Shown here piece by piece: positions 14,750 to 24,245 of a stretch of 27,396 nt of DNA (the stretch's first letter is position 1; the number at the start of each line of letters is the position of its first letter). The stretch is taken from the NCBI GenBank assembly GCA_964011275.1, contig CAXGOB010000065.1, positions 1 through 27,396 on the forward strand, written 5' to 3'. The translations under genes were made by a program, and so were the position numbers. Origin of the DNA: UBA7328 sp002471345 (GTDB lineage Bacteria; Bacteroidota; Bacteroidia; Chitinophagales; Saprospiraceae). The notes beneath the pieces are model-generated. The model did not search any database. It saw only the letters and a list, made by a program, of their open reading frames with translations, and had not been told where the DNA came from.

Positions 14750-16303
14750 ATGGAAAAAGAATTAGTAATTAATTCTCGTGATAATTCCGTGGATATTGCC
14801 TTATTGGAAAATTCTAGGCTTGTAGAACTTCATCAGGAAGAACTAGATCAAGCTTTTAATGTAGGTGATATATTCATAGGATTTGTTAAGAGACTCATGC
14901 CTGGGCTTAATGCGGCATTTATTGAGATAGGTCATCCTAAAGATGCCTTTCTTCATTATACAGACTGTGGCCCAAAACTATCTTCTGTATTAAAATATAC
15001 GGATCAAGTTGTAAAGAAAAAGGTTAACACCTCCAAACTGACCAACTTCATCATTCCTCCCGAAATGGATAAAAATGGGAGAATAGATCAGGCACTTAAG
15101 AGTAGACAGCCAATCATGGTCCAGGTTTTAAAAGAACCTATATCAACCAAAGGTCCTAGGTTAACTTGTGAAATCACCATACCTGGAAGGTTTGTTGTGC
15201 TTACTCCTTTTAGTAATGTTGTAGCTGTTTCAAAAAAAATAGGGACGGCAGATGAAAGACAAAGACTTAAAACCCTAGTTGAAAGTATCAAACCAAAAAA
15301 CTTTGGGGTGATAGTAAGAACAGCAGCTGAAGGAAAGAGGGTAGCAGAATTGCACGAAGACATATCTCAACTTTCTCATAAGTGGAATGAGGTTTTCAAA
15401 AAAATGCAAGGAGCGAAAAAGTATAAAAAAGTACTTAGTGAGTTGGATAAGTCAGTTTCTATGCTCCGTGATGTAATGAATGACTCATTTAATCGAATAG
15501 TGGTGAATGATGCAGAAATGCACGCTAACATTAAGCATTACTTGGGAGGAGTAGCAAAGGAAAAGCTGAAAATTTTGAACCTTCACAAAGGCAGGAGACC
15601 TCTATTTGACCAATATGGCATCTCTCGTCAGATAAAAGCTTCTTTTGGAAAGGCACCAACGATGAAAAGTGGGGCTTATCTGGTAATAGAGCATACCGAG
15701 GCTATGCATGTTATAGATGTGAATAGCGGCCCTAAAATGAAAAAAACGGATCAAGAGACATCGTCCATTGCTGTGAATCTTGAAGCCGCAGAAGAAATTG
15801 CCAGACAACTTAGATTAAGAGACTTAGGAGGATTAATCATTATCGATTTTATCGATATGCGAAACCCTGAGAATAAATCCAAGTTAGTGAAAGCCATGAA
15901 AAAGTTCATGAGTTTGGATAGAGCTCAGCATACAATTTTGCCTTTGAGCAAATTTGGGCTGATGCAAATTACAAGGCAAAGGACTCGTCCTGAAATAAAT
16001 ATCAACACCTCCGAAAAATGCCCTTCATGTGATGGTACAGGTGTTGTAAGTCCTACGATACTGATCACTGATGATATTGAAAGAAAGGCAAAACTGATCA
16101 TAGATTCAGCACCTAAAACTAAGTTTGTACTTCATGCTCATCCATTTATTAATACCTATTTAAAATCAGGATTTCCAAGTATTCGAATGAAGTGGTTTCA
16201 GAAATGGGGCAAATGGATTAAAATTCAATCCGACATGACATATGGGGTGAATGAATATAGGTTTTTTGATGAAAATCAAGATGAAATAAGAATGGATTCG
16301 TAA
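14750..16303 (+). CDS. rng: Ribonuclease G/E family protein
   Basis: 517 residues, a typical RNase G length without the RNase E scaffold tail. An S1 RNA-binding domain lies at about 38-125 (GDIFIGFVKRLMPGLNAAFI). The DNase I-like catalytic region has the metal-binding Asp residues in VIDVNSG (Asp323) and IIIDFIDM (Asp366, Asp369). The zinc-link CPSC is at 424-427. It is a single-strand-specific endoribonuclease that prefers 5'-monophosphate ends and acts in rRNA maturation and mRNA decay. It converges with pth with a 12-bp gap. Confidence 0.95.
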   Translation: MEKELVINSRDNSVDIALLENSRLVELHQEELDQAFNVGDIFIGFVKRLMPGLNAAFIEIGHPKDAFLHYTDCGPKLSSVLKYTDQVVKKKVNTSKLTNFIIPPEMDKNGRIDQALKSRQPIMVQVLKEPISTKGPRLTCEITIPGRFVVLTPFSNVVAVSKKIGTADERQRLKTLVESIKPKNFGVIVRTAAEGKRVAELHEDISQLSHKWNEVFKKMQGAKKYKKVLSELDKSVSMLRDVMNDSFNRIVVNDAEMHANIKHYLGGVAKEKLKILNLHKGRRPLFDQYGISRQIKASFGKAPTMKSGAYLVIEHTEAMHVIDVNSGPKMKKTDQETSSIAVNLEAAEEIARQLRLRDLGGLIIIDFIDMRNPENKSKLVKAMKKFMSLDRAQHTILPLSKFGLMQITRQRTRPEININTSEKCPSCDGTGVVSPTILITDDIERKAKLIIDSAPKTKFVLHAHPFINTYLKSGFPSIRMKWFQKWGKWIKIQSDMTYGVNEYRFFDENQDEIRMDS

Positions 16304-16315
16304 TTGGAATAAGTG

Positions 16316-16921
16316 CTATTTATTATAATCGGTCATTGTACGGCTGAGCCCAATATGCGTAAATGCTTTTGCAGCATCTGTTGTTTTTTTCAATAGAGAA
16401 TGTAACTCATCTCGTTCTTCTTTACTCCATTTACCCAAAACAAAATCCACTTGTTGCCCTTTTCTAAAATCGTCACCAATTCCTACTCTAATTCGAGGAT
16501 ATTGAGCGCCTAAGTAGTTTTGTATATCTTTAAGTCCATTATGTCCTCCATCACTTCCTTTACCTCTGAGCCTAATTTTTCCAAATTGCAAGTTTAAATC
16601 GTCTACAATGACTAGTAGATTTTCTTTTTTGATCTTTTCCTTTTGCATCCAGTATTGTATGGCTTTTCCACTTCTATTCATATAGGTAGAAGGCTTAAGC
16701 AGAATGAGTGACTTTCCTCTGTGCTTAATTTTAGTCATATCTCCTAACTTTTTATGTTCCCATGTAGCATCTGACTCTGATGCAAGGGCTTCCACTATTT
16801 CAAAACCCACATTATGACGAGTATCATCATAGTCAGCACCCATATTGCCGAGGCCTACAATTAAAAATTTCATAGGATCAGTATATTTCTTTTTCTTTTT
16901 GAAAAATCTAGAAAAGTACAT
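16316..16921 (-). CDS. pth: Peptidyl-tRNA hydrolase Pth
   Basis: 201 residues with the longer start, 185 from the internal ATG at 16873. The core begins MKFLIVGLGNMGADYDDTRH with the conserved Asn and catalytic His (TRHNVGFE), followed by KPSTYMNRSG, VDDLNLQFGKIRLR, GSDGGHNGLKDIQ and the YPRIRVGIG motif. Pth releases tRNA from peptidyl-tRNA that has dropped off the ribosome. The extra N-terminal segment (MYFSRFFKKKKKYTDP) is basic; I recall similar extensions in some Cytophagales, so the longer start is kept, but the choice is open. Confidence 0.95.
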   Translation of the reverse strand: MYFSRFFKKKKKYTDPMKFLIVGLGNMGADYDDTRHNVGFEIVEALASESDATWEHKKLGDMTKIKHRGKSLILLKPSTYMNRSGKAIQYWMQKEKIKKENLLVIVDDLNLQFGKIRLRGKGSDGGHNGLKDIQNYLGAQYPRIRVGIGDDFRKGQQVDFVLGKWSKEERDELHSLLKKTTDAAKAFTHIGLSRTMTDYNK

Positions 16922-17026
16922 CCTTACTCTAGGTTAATAACATAAATCAATAAGATAATGCATATATAAAATGATTCTTTGAATTAAAGTTTCATCATAA
17001 CAATAATAATAAGATTATTGACCCAT

Positions 17027-17034
17027 TAAATTTG
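17027..17034 (+). promoter_or_regulatory. TAnnTTTG promoter box for the radical SAM gene
   Basis: TAAATTTG matches the Bacteroidota -7 consensus TAnnTTTG exactly and ends 10 bp before the ATG, implying a very short leader. No good -33 element was found at the expected distance. Confidence 0.35.
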
Positions 17035-17044
17035 CAAGAATTCA

Positions 17045-18064
17045 ATGAATTTCCGAGATACAATAGGATTTATCAAAAAACTTACACTTAAGAAAGTCAT
17101 AAACGCAGCTGGATTAGTATTGACATTTTATATTTCAAAATGGTGGCAGGTAAGATCTTATCCTTTTATGCCAATGACTCTCTCTATAGAGCCGACAACA
17201 GCTTGTAATCTTAGATGCCCTGAATGCCCAAGTGGATTAAGATCATTTACAAGACCCACTGGAAATCTTAAAAGTGATTTTTTTAGAAGTATTATAGATG
17301 AGGTAAAGGACAAATTGATTTACCTCATTTTTTATTTCCAGGGAGAGCCATTTATTAATCCAGATTTTCTCAAAATGGTAAAATATACTTCCAATCATGG
17401 AATATATACGATTACCTCTACAAACGGCCATTTTCTCACTGATGATATTGCAAAAAAAACAGTAGAATCGGGCTTAGATCGAATCATTATATCTATAGAC
17501 GGAGCAACTCAAAACACTTATGAGCAATACCGAAAAGAGGGGAAGCTAGCAAATGTACTTGCTGGAACAAAAAATTTAATAAAGTGGAAAAAAAAGCTGA
17601 ATAGCAATAGTCCTCATATCATATTTCAATTTCTGGTAGTGAAGCCAAACGAGCATCAAATAGAAGATATTGAAGTATTAGCTAAGGAAATTGGAGTTGA
17701 TGAGGTCAAATATAAGTCCGCACAGATATATGATTTTAAAAATGGAAATCCACTAATTCCGGAGAATGAGAAATACAGTAGATACAGCCGAAATAAAGAC
17801 GGAACGTATAAATTAAAGTATAATCTCAAAGATGCTTGTTGGAAAATGTGGCATTCTGCTGTCATTACATGGGATGGCAAAGTTGTGCCTTGCTGTTTTG
17901 ACAAAGATGCCAATCATGTCATGGGTCAAATCAGTACTGATTCTTCAATGGCACACATTTGGCAAGGGGAGAAGTATCACTCGTTTAAGAAATCAGTATT
18001 CACAAAAAGATCGTCAATAGATATTTGTCAAAATTGCACAGAAGGATGTCAGGTATGGCATTAA
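17045..18064 (+). CDS. Radical SAM/SPASM domain protein
   Basis: 339 residues. The [4Fe-4S] SAM-binding motif CNLRCPEC lies within EPTTACNLRCPECPSGLRS (about 52-70), and the barrel follows (FYFQGEPFINPDF; ITSTNGHFLTDDIA; RIIISIDGATQNTY). A C-terminal SPASM-type region carries further cysteines (KDACWKMW, VVPCCFDKD, IDICQNCTEGC) for auxiliary clusters. The substrate is unknown. Proteins of this exact opening (IEPTT.CNLRCPECPSGLRSFTRPTG) recur in Bacteroidota and look like housekeeping or cell-surface modification enzymes rather than peptide maturases; no precursor peptide gene is next to it. Confidence 0.9.
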   Translation: MNFRDTIGFIKKLTLKKVINAAGLVLTFYISKWWQVRSYPFMPMTLSIEPTTACNLRCPECPSGLRSFTRPTGNLKSDFFRSIIDEVKDKLIYLIFYFQGEPFINPDFLKMVKYTSNHGIYTITSTNGHFLTDDIAKKTVESGLDRIIISIDGATQNTYEQYRKEGKLANVLAGTKNLIKWKKKLNSNSPHIIFQFLVVKPNEHQIEDIEVLAKEIGVDEVKYKSAQIYDFKNGNPLIPENEKYSRYSRNKDGTYKLKYNLKDACWKMWHSAVITWDGKVVPCCFDKDANHVMGQISTDSSMAHIWQGEKYHSFKKSVFTKRSSIDICQNCTEGCQVWH

Positions 18065-18082
18065 TCCTGCCATAACAATTAG

Positions 18083-18090
18083 TACCTTTG
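18083..18090 (+). promoter_or_regulatory. TAnnTTTG promoter box for the DUF6089 gene
   Basis: TACCTTTG is an exact match to the Bacteroidota -7 box and is followed by GCGG, the commonest form in this phylum. It lies 19 bp before the ATG and after the radical SAM stop, so the DUF6089 gene probably has its own start of transcription. Confidence 0.5.
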
Positions 18091-18108
18091 CGGCGTTTTT
18101 AACTACTC

Positions 18109-18945
18109 ATGAATAAATCCATATTTTCTGTACTTCTTTTGTGTGTTTTTGCGCACACTTTTGTCCATGCTCAAAAAGGTATTGAACTTGGTGGATGGTT
18201 AGGAGCTGCAACATATTATGGAGACCTCAAACCAAAATTAAATCTTGATAATGTAAGACCTGCTGGAGGGATTATTTTCAGGCATAATTTCAATAATAGA
18301 ATTTCATACAAAGGTTCTCTCAATTACATGAGACTAAGTGCAGAGGACAGTGATGCTACTAACACTTTTCAGCAGACAAGAAACCTTAGTTTTTTCTCGG
18401 ATATATATGACATGAGTCATCAAATGGAATTTAATTTTTTACCATTTAATCATGGCAGTGAAGTAGATTTTTATACTCCATATCTATTTGGTGGGCTAAG
18501 TTCTTTTTTTTACAACCCAAAAGCCAAAATAGATTTTAATCAGGATGGAACGAATGAAGTATATACTTTGAGGAATTTAGGGACAGAAGGGCAAATATTG
18601 GGAGGGGAGTATGGTAGATTCTCGATGGCTGTCAATTTTGGTATAGGTTTAAAATTCGACATAAACGTAGACTGGAGCATCAATATAGAGTTTATGGGAA
18701 GAAGCACTTTTACTGATTATCTTGACGATGTGAGTACTGTATATCCTGATAGGAATAGACTAAGTGAACTACGTGGCGAAATCGCTGTAGCCCTATCAGA
18801 TCGTAGTGACCCAAGTTTAGACATTGCAGCAACTGGCAATCAAAGAGGGAATGCCAGAGACAGAGATTATATCTATACTTTCGGAATCAGTATTATGAGA
18901 TTCTTTGGTCAATTGCCTTGTCCTAAGGTGTCCAAAAATAGATAA
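18109..18945 (+). CDS. DUF6089 / PorG-like outer-membrane beta-barrel protein
   Basis: 278 residues. The signal peptide 1-21 ends in VHA-Q. The mature protein opens GIELGGWLGAATYYGDLKP, a hallmark of DUF6089, followed by alternating beta-strand segments, LPYLFGGLSSFFYNPKAKI-type strands and a terminal aromatic strand (YTFGISIMRFFG). In Porphyromonas and Flavobacterium this family includes PorG, an outer-membrane component of the type IX secretion system. Paralogues exist that are not part of T9SS, so the PorG role is an inference. The YjbQ gene starts 2 bp later. Confidence 0.8.
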   Translation: MNKSIFSVLLLCVFAHTFVHAQKGIELGGWLGAATYYGDLKPKLNLDNVRPAGGIIFRHNFNNRISYKGSLNYMRLSAEDSDATNTFQQTRNLSFFSDIYDMSHQMEFNFLPFNHGSEVDFYTPYLFGGLSSFFYNPKAKIDFNQDGTNEVYTLRNLGTEGQILGGEYGRFSMAVNFGIGLKFDINVDWSINIEFMGRSTFTDYLDDVSTVYPDRNRLSELRGEIAVALSDRSDPSLDIAATGNQRGNARDRDYIYTFGISIMRFFGQLPCPKVSKNR

Positions 18946-18947
18946 GC

Positions 18948-19358
18948 GTGATTATTCATCACAACATTACACTTGATCCTAAACCTCGAGGTTATCACCT
19001 GATAACGCAGGAAATTATTTCTGATATAGGTAACCTTCCAGATTCAGGTTTATTTCATCTTTTTATCAAACATACTTCCGCTGCTCTTACCATTAATGAA
19101 AATGCAGATTCTTCAGTCCGAGTAGATTTTGAAAGTATTTTTAATCATATTGTTCCGGAGAATCTTCCTTTCCTCAGACATACTCTAGAAGGGCCAGATG
19201 ATATGCCTGCTCATATTAAGGCTGCTATGATCGGATCCTCTGTATCAATACCAATTATTAATCACCAATTGACTTTAGGTACATGGCAAGGAATTTATTT
19301 ATGCGAGTTTAGAAATTATGGTGGAGCTAGAAAACTTATTGCAAGTATCTATAAATAG
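18948..19358 (+). CDS. YjbQ / UPF0047 family protein (secondary thiamine-phosphate synthase-like)
   Basis: 136 residues, the family length. Conserved signatures HTSAALTINENADSSVRVDF and LTLGTWQGIYLCEFRNYGG are both present. A GTG start at 18948, 2 bp after the DUF6089 stop, gives the usual N-terminus; no ATG is available nearby. Family members weakly complement thiamine-phosphate synthase mutants in E. coli, but the true reaction is unclear. It is co-transcribed with the DUF6089 gene. Confidence 0.92.
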   Translation: MIIHHNITLDPKPRGYHLITQEIISDIGNLPDSGLFHLFIKHTSAALTINENADSSVRVDFESIFNHIVPENLPFLRHTLEGPDDMPAHIKAAMIGSSVSIPIINHQLTLGTWQGIYLCEFRNYGGARKLIASIYK

Positions 19359-19480
19359 ACTGCCTTGAATATGCAATTAAGAAACAGTACTAAAAATAGA
19401 TTGTCTAGTCACGAGTGATATCTACTTGCATTTACTTCAATCTCATTATCTTTCGAACCTTATATTATATTTGATTGTCT

Positions 19481-22408
19481 ATGAAAGTGTTTTATCTAGT
19501 TATTTCAATTGTAGTTGGCTTCTCTATAATTAGCTGCAAAAAGTCCAGTTCTTCTGAAATTGAAGGCTTTAAAAGCTTGGAGGGGTATGTTTTAGAAATT
19601 GTAGCTTCAGAACCTCTTATTTCTGATCCTGTTGACTTGGAGTTTGACGAAAATGGCGATGCTTATGTTTTAGAAATGCCAGGATACCCTTTCGAAGATA
19701 AACACAGCAGGATAGTGAATTTGAAAGATAAAGACGGGGATGGAGAATATGATGACATGATTGTTTATGCGGAGTCTTTACAACTTGCTTCATCTATTTT
19801 GCCATATAATAAAGGGATGTTAGTTGCAGGTCCGCCTTACCTCTTATTTGTAAAAGATACAGATGGTGATGGGTTTGCCGATCACAGAGATACTTTGATG
19901 GGTGGATTTAGTACTGGAAACCTCCAGCATAATTATAATGGGCTCACATATGGTTTAGATAATTGGATTTATGCGGCTAATGGTGGTAACTCAGGTAATC
20001 CTTATTGGTGGGGTGATTCTTCTTCGGTTATTGATCTGAGAGGTGATGATATGAGGATAGATTTAGAAAAAAGAATAATTGAAAGAATTGGATATTCTTC
20101 TGGAGGGTATGAGTTGGCTATAGACGACTATGGTCGAATTTTTGAAACTCATAATCTTGAGCACATCTCACAATCTGTTTTTTCTAATAAGTATATAGCA
20201 GACTATAGTCTGCTTATTGATCATACATTACAAAATGTGTCGGATCATGAAGAAAATGGGTTGGCAAGAATCTATCCTATAGGAGAACAAGAATCCCGAG
20301 TAAATCATCCAGAACAGTCAGGTTATTTTTCCGGAGCATGTGGAATCACGTATTACGGAGGAGGGAATATGACTGAAGAGTTAAATCAATCTATTTGGGT
20401 TGCTGATGTAGTTTTGAATTTGATACATGTTGATCAACTTTCGCCAAAAGGTGCCGCCTTCTCTGCCTCACGAGTCGGTGTGAAAAGAGATTTTTTAGCT
20501 TCTACAGACCGATCTTTTCGCCCAGTGAACTTAACTGTGGGTCCAGATGGATCAATGTATGTAGTGGATATGTATCGTGAAGTAATAGAACACCCTGAAT
20601 GGATTCCCGATGAAATAGAAAAAACCTTGGACCTCGAAGCCGGAAAGGATAAGGGTAGATTATATAAGGTATCAAAAGAAAATTCGCAATCTGTTGAATA
20701 CAAGTTCACCGAGACTAGAGATTTAATAGAGTCACTTGGAAATAAAAATCAATGGGTAAGAAATACAGCTCAAAGATTGATTTTAGAAACACCAAATTCA
20801 TCTGAGATAGTTGATTTACTCAATGCATCTTCATCTTCAAAAAACCCATTGACAAGACTCCATGTAATGTGGATACTTCATCACATGAATGAAATTGAAA
20901 TAGCAGGAATACTTAAAAGTCTTAATGATGAAGTAGTAGGGAATAGAGAAAATGCTCTAAAAATATCAGAATTCTATATCAGTGGTAGTGAAGTGCTACA
21001 GTCGCAGATCATAGAAATGCTTGTTGATAAAGATCAGAGGGTAAGAATGCAAGCTGCACTTTCCCTGAGCACTTTATCTGACCAGGACCTTTTAAAATTA
21101 GAGACGGTCATTTTAGCAAAACTTAAAGAGATTGTTTCACTTGAAATGGACAAATGGAATATAGCAGCAATGTCATTATTGTGTAGACCTTTTTCTCATA
21201 AGGCGCTTTTCTCCATTGCCTCATTGGACGAATTTGTAAGCAAAAATGATCTTATACAGTCATTCACATCAATAAGTACACAATCCACGATTGGAATTGA
21301 GGAAATTATTCAATCAATTGCAAAGAGTGGGTTGACCGATGAGATTAAAGAAAAAATAGTTTCTGTAATTGCTGATCAGTCTGAAGGGATATCTAAATCA
21401 AATCATCTTTTATCAAGTATCAAATCCTTAGAAAAAACTGAGAGCCATTCTTTTTTAGCGGAACTTTCTAAGCTTAGAATGAGAATCGGATATCTACCTT
21501 CCCAAAAATTTGTCAGCCAAAGTGGTAAATCCATCGATATAGTAAATGAAAATACCAATGATGCGGAGACTAGGTTAGAGCACTTGAAAATTGTTGACTT
21601 ATTACCATTTGATAAAAAATCAGATCTACTCTATAGTCTATTATCTAATGTGACCCCCCTTGATTTACAAAGTGCTTCATTGACACAACTATGGGAAGCC
21701 AATGATCCTAACATTGGAACAGAGTTGGTGAATAAATGGAAAGAGCTTGGTCCTCAATCAAGAAAAACAGCAAGTGACATTCTCCTTTATAAAGAGGTCC
21801 ATCATGATGCATTGTTAAGTGGGTTAGAGGAAGGTGTTATAAATATTGGGGAAATGAATTTTGATCTAGAAAGAAGAAGGACATTACTTTGGTGGACAGA
21901 TAATCAGGATACAAAAGATAGAGCAGGAAAACTATTCTCTGACTCAGGGGTGCTCAATAGAAAGGAGGCAATGGATAGTATGAAAATTGCTTTGGATTTA
22001 AATGGTTCTATTTCAGATGGAGGACTTGTATTTGATCAATTATGTGGTCAATGTCACATATATGAAAATAGAGGAAATGATGTAGGACCTGTACTTACAG
22101 AAAATCAAAGAAAAAGTAAAGAATCTCTACTACATGACATATTGGATCCAAATGCTGGTGTGGATACCAAGTATATCAACCATAAAATAGAAACCAATGA
22201 TGGCAAGTTAGTTTTTGGAATGGTAGAAAAGGAAACTGATCTTTTAGTTACTCTTAAAAATAGTGGAGGAATAGAAACAACTATAAAAAAGAGTGATATT
22301 AAAAGTTATACTTCTTTGGGGACATCTTTGATGATGGAAGGATTAGAGGCCAGTTTGAGTCATCAGGATATGGCTGATCTACTAGCATTTTTACAACAAT
22401 CGATATAA
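19481..22408 (+). CDS. PVC-type heme-binding dehydrogenase-like lipoprotein with HEAT repeats and CxxCH domain
   Basis: 975 residues from the ATG at 19481 (a TTG two codons earlier is the alternative). The lipoprotein signal ends in SIIS-Cys19. Residues 30-400 form a beta-propeller of the membrane-bound dehydrogenase type, including two Asp-rich calcium-like loops (DKDGDGEYDD and DTDGDGFADH). A HEAT-like helical region (about 410-750) follows, and a C-terminal cytochrome c domain with CGQCH and its distal region (DVGPVLTENQ). The combination matches the PVC-type heme-binding CxxCH proteins, thought to oxidise sugars or similar substrates at the cell surface. The substrate is unknown. An exact TATATTTG box lies 6 bp before the ATG. 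Confidence 0.9.
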   Translation: MKVFYLVISIVVGFSIISCKKSSSSEIEGFKSLEGYVLEIVASEPLISDPVDLEFDENGDAYVLEMPGYPFEDKHSRIVNLKDKDGDGEYDDMIVYAESLQLASSILPYNKGMLVAGPPYLLFVKDTDGDGFADHRDTLMGGFSTGNLQHNYNGLTYGLDNWIYAANGGNSGNPYWWGDSSSVIDLRGDDMRIDLEKRIIERIGYSSGGYELAIDDYGRIFETHNLEHISQSVFSNKYIADYSLLIDHTLQNVSDHEENGLARIYPIGEQESRVNHPEQSGYFSGACGITYYGGGNMTEELNQSIWVADVVLNLIHVDQLSPKGAAFSASRVGVKRDFLASTDRSFRPVNLTVGPDGSMYVVDMYREVIEHPEWIPDEIEKTLDLEAGKDKGRLYKVSKENSQSVEYKFTETRDLIESLGNKNQWVRNTAQRLILETPNSSEIVDLLNASSSSKNPLTRLHVMWILHHMNEIEIAGILKSLNDEVVGNRENALKISEFYISGSEVLQSQIIEMLVDKDQRVRMQAALSLSTLSDQDLLKLETVILAKLKEIVSLEMDKWNIAAMSLLCRPFSHKALFSIASLDEFVSKNDLIQSFTSISTQSTIGIEEIIQSIAKSGLTDEIKEKIVSVIADQSEGISKSNHLLSSIKSLEKTESHSFLAELSKLRMRIGYLPSQKFVSQSGKSIDIVNENTNDAETRLEHLKIVDLLPFDKKSDLLYSLLSNVTPLDLQSASLTQLWEANDPNIGTELVNKWKELGPQSRKTASDILLYKEVHHDALLSGLEEGVINIGEMNFDLERRRTLLWWTDNQDTKDRAGKLFSDSGVLNRKEAMDSMKIALDLNGSISDGGLVFDQLCGQCHIYENRGNDVGPVLTENQRKSKESLLHDILDPNAGVDTKYINHKIETNDGKLVFGMVEKETDLLVTLKNSGGIETTIKKSDIKSYTSLGTSLMMEGLEASLSHQDMADLLAFLQQSI

Positions 22409-22416
22409 TAGGAAAA

Positions 22417-22884
22417 ATGAAATTATTCATAATATTAATCACCACCATTCTCATAATGAGTTGTGAATTTAATTCTGAACATAAACATGATAAGGCACAT
22501 AATCATGATCACAAGCATGTTGAGGATCATGACCATGACCATGATAATGACGAAGATGGTCATCAGGAATTAGACAAGATTCCAATCGACATTATTGGAA
22601 AAACTATAGAATACAAATATGGGGAGAGCATTTATCATGTTACTGTTGACTCTGAAACTGACTTGCATTGGGAGGCAATGGAAGGCGGTGAAACTGGAGC
22701 TATTGGGGTAGAGAAATATGTTATGGACTATTTACCAAATGGTGAAGTATTTATATCATGGGAAGAAGAAACTGGAATTGGGGTTAGTCAAATTTTAGAT
22801 TTCAAAAACGGCAAGGTTTATAATCATTTATTAAAAGAGCGAGTAGCTTCTACCGGGCCTGGAGAGATTAGAATTTTGGAATAA
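22417..22884 (+). CDS. His-rich lipoprotein with MoaF-like domain
   Basis: 155 residues. The lipoprotein signal ends LIMS-Cys16. Residues 21-50 are a His/Asp-rich segment with ten histidines, likely to bind metal ions. From about 60 to 150 there is a small beta-barrel with GKTIEYKYGESIYHVTVDSE and GEVFISWEEETGIGVSQILD, as in MoaF-like (calycin-type) proteins. It starts 8 bp after the heme-binding lipoprotein gene, so both are made together and would meet at the cell envelope. The metal and the ligand are unknown; pairing with a cytochrome suggests metal supply or redox, but this is inference. Confidence 0.75.
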   Translation: MKLFIILITTILIMSCEFNSEHKHDKAHNHDHKHVEDHDHDHDNDEDGHQELDKIPIDIIGKTIEYKYGESIYHVTVDSETDLHWEAMEGGETGAIGVEKYVMDYLPNGEVFISWEEETGIGVSQILDFKNGKVYNHLLKERVASTGPGEIRILE

Positions 22885-22894
22885 CACTTTAAGG

Positions 22895-24160
22895 TCACAA
22901 CTGACCATCAATGTTAACATTTGACAGATACTTTTTCATTTTGGGATCATCATATCTATTTGGGTGAAAAAAAGGAGCATACCAAGGGAGTTCTTGATCT
23001 GTCATATGTTGTGCACATAACTGTCCTGCTGCACAAGTCATCATACTTCCAAAACCTGCAAGTGCTCCTACTACAAACGCATTTTCGATTTTTAATGGGC
23101 CAATCAATGGCCAGTTTTCTTTGGTTCTTATATAGAACCCTCCATATTGTATAATAGGCGAGGGTATTTGATCAATGTACTTTTTAAGACCAGGAATGAA
23201 TTTGCTTGCTCCTCTCATTACTATCTCTGGGAAATAATCATCATTTTGTATTTGCCATCTTGGGTTTTCATGTTTTGTAGAATAGGCCCAACCCATTTTA
23301 ATTCTATTTCCACTTTCCGGTTTGATATGAATTGCTCCAGGCATAATATCGGTCATCCATTTAAGTTTATCGTTGGATTTCAAATAAGCTCTTTCATCAT
23401 TCTCCCATTCTAATTTTTGTGGATCTGAATATATGGTAAATGGCATTTTTTTAGGTATAACATGAAGAGGATCGGGGGTGATAAATTTACGTTGTAGCGT
23501 ATTCCATATGGGGAGTTTTAGGTCAATTAATTCGACCATTTGATCTAAAAATGGTCCTGCAGCAAGCACAATTTGATCACAATCTATCGTGGATCTATCT
23601 TCTAATAAAATTTCAAAACTATGAGAGGTAGTAATTAAGTTTTGAATTTTGGCCTGCTTAAAAGTTGCTCCTTTTTTCTTAGCTACTTTCAGCATCATAT
23701 TGGCCATTGTAATAGAATCCACATTTCCAGCATTTTTTATAAATACAGATTTTTCTATTTTTTTGTCTAGATATGAGTATTTTTTGTGAATGTTCTTTCT
23801 ATCTAGAATTACTTCATTTTGATTCAGGAATTCTTGTGAATTTTCATCTTTAAAAATAGGTAAATTGGCATTATGACTGATGAAATGATAACCAGAAAAT
23901 TCCATTCTAAAGGTTTCTTTTCCATATTAATCATACATCTGTTTCATCAGATCAATGCTGTGACTTGCCAAGGACTCCATACAAGCATGAGGCCAATAAT
24001 CTCTAAAATTTTCTCCGGATTTACTAGATGTAAAGGACAAAGGTTGATTCTGATCAATTAGAGTCACTTCACTTTTATCTGAAAGTTGAGACAGATAGTA
24101 AGCTGTCGAAATTCCTGCAATACCAGCTCCACATATGACTATTCTTCGATTCATATTCAC
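22895..24160 (-). pseudogene. FAD-dependent oxidoreductase (DAO family) interrupted by one in-frame stop
   Basis: Two ORFs lie in the same frame, separated only by a TAA at 23927-23929. The upstream part (77 codons, from the ATG at 24160) carries the FAD-binding Rossmann motif GAGIAGISTAYYL and ends LMKQMYD. After the stop the frame continues YGKETFRMEFSGYHFIS and runs 336 codons from an internal Met to the end, including VLAAGPFLDQ and the FAD-contact region ENAFVVGALAGFG. The joined product (about 421 residues) is a normal D-amino-acid-oxidase/sarcosine-oxidase-like protein. A fresh nonsense mutation, an assembly error or read-through are the options. The last stop is 10 bp from the convergent MoaF-like gene. 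The substrate cannot be named. Confidence 0.85.
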
Positions 24161-24245
24161 TAATTGATTGATGTAAAGGAAGCAATAAGTTCAAGACATT
24201 AAATTACTTTAAAGTTTTCAATAGAGATTAGATAAACTGGAAAGT

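Noticed and set aside
22893..22906. GGTCA-CAAC-TGACC hairpin between the MoaF-like gene and the convergent oxidoreductase
   Set aside because: Short stem without a T-tract on either strand and overlapping the oxidoreductase stop codon; not a convincing terminator.
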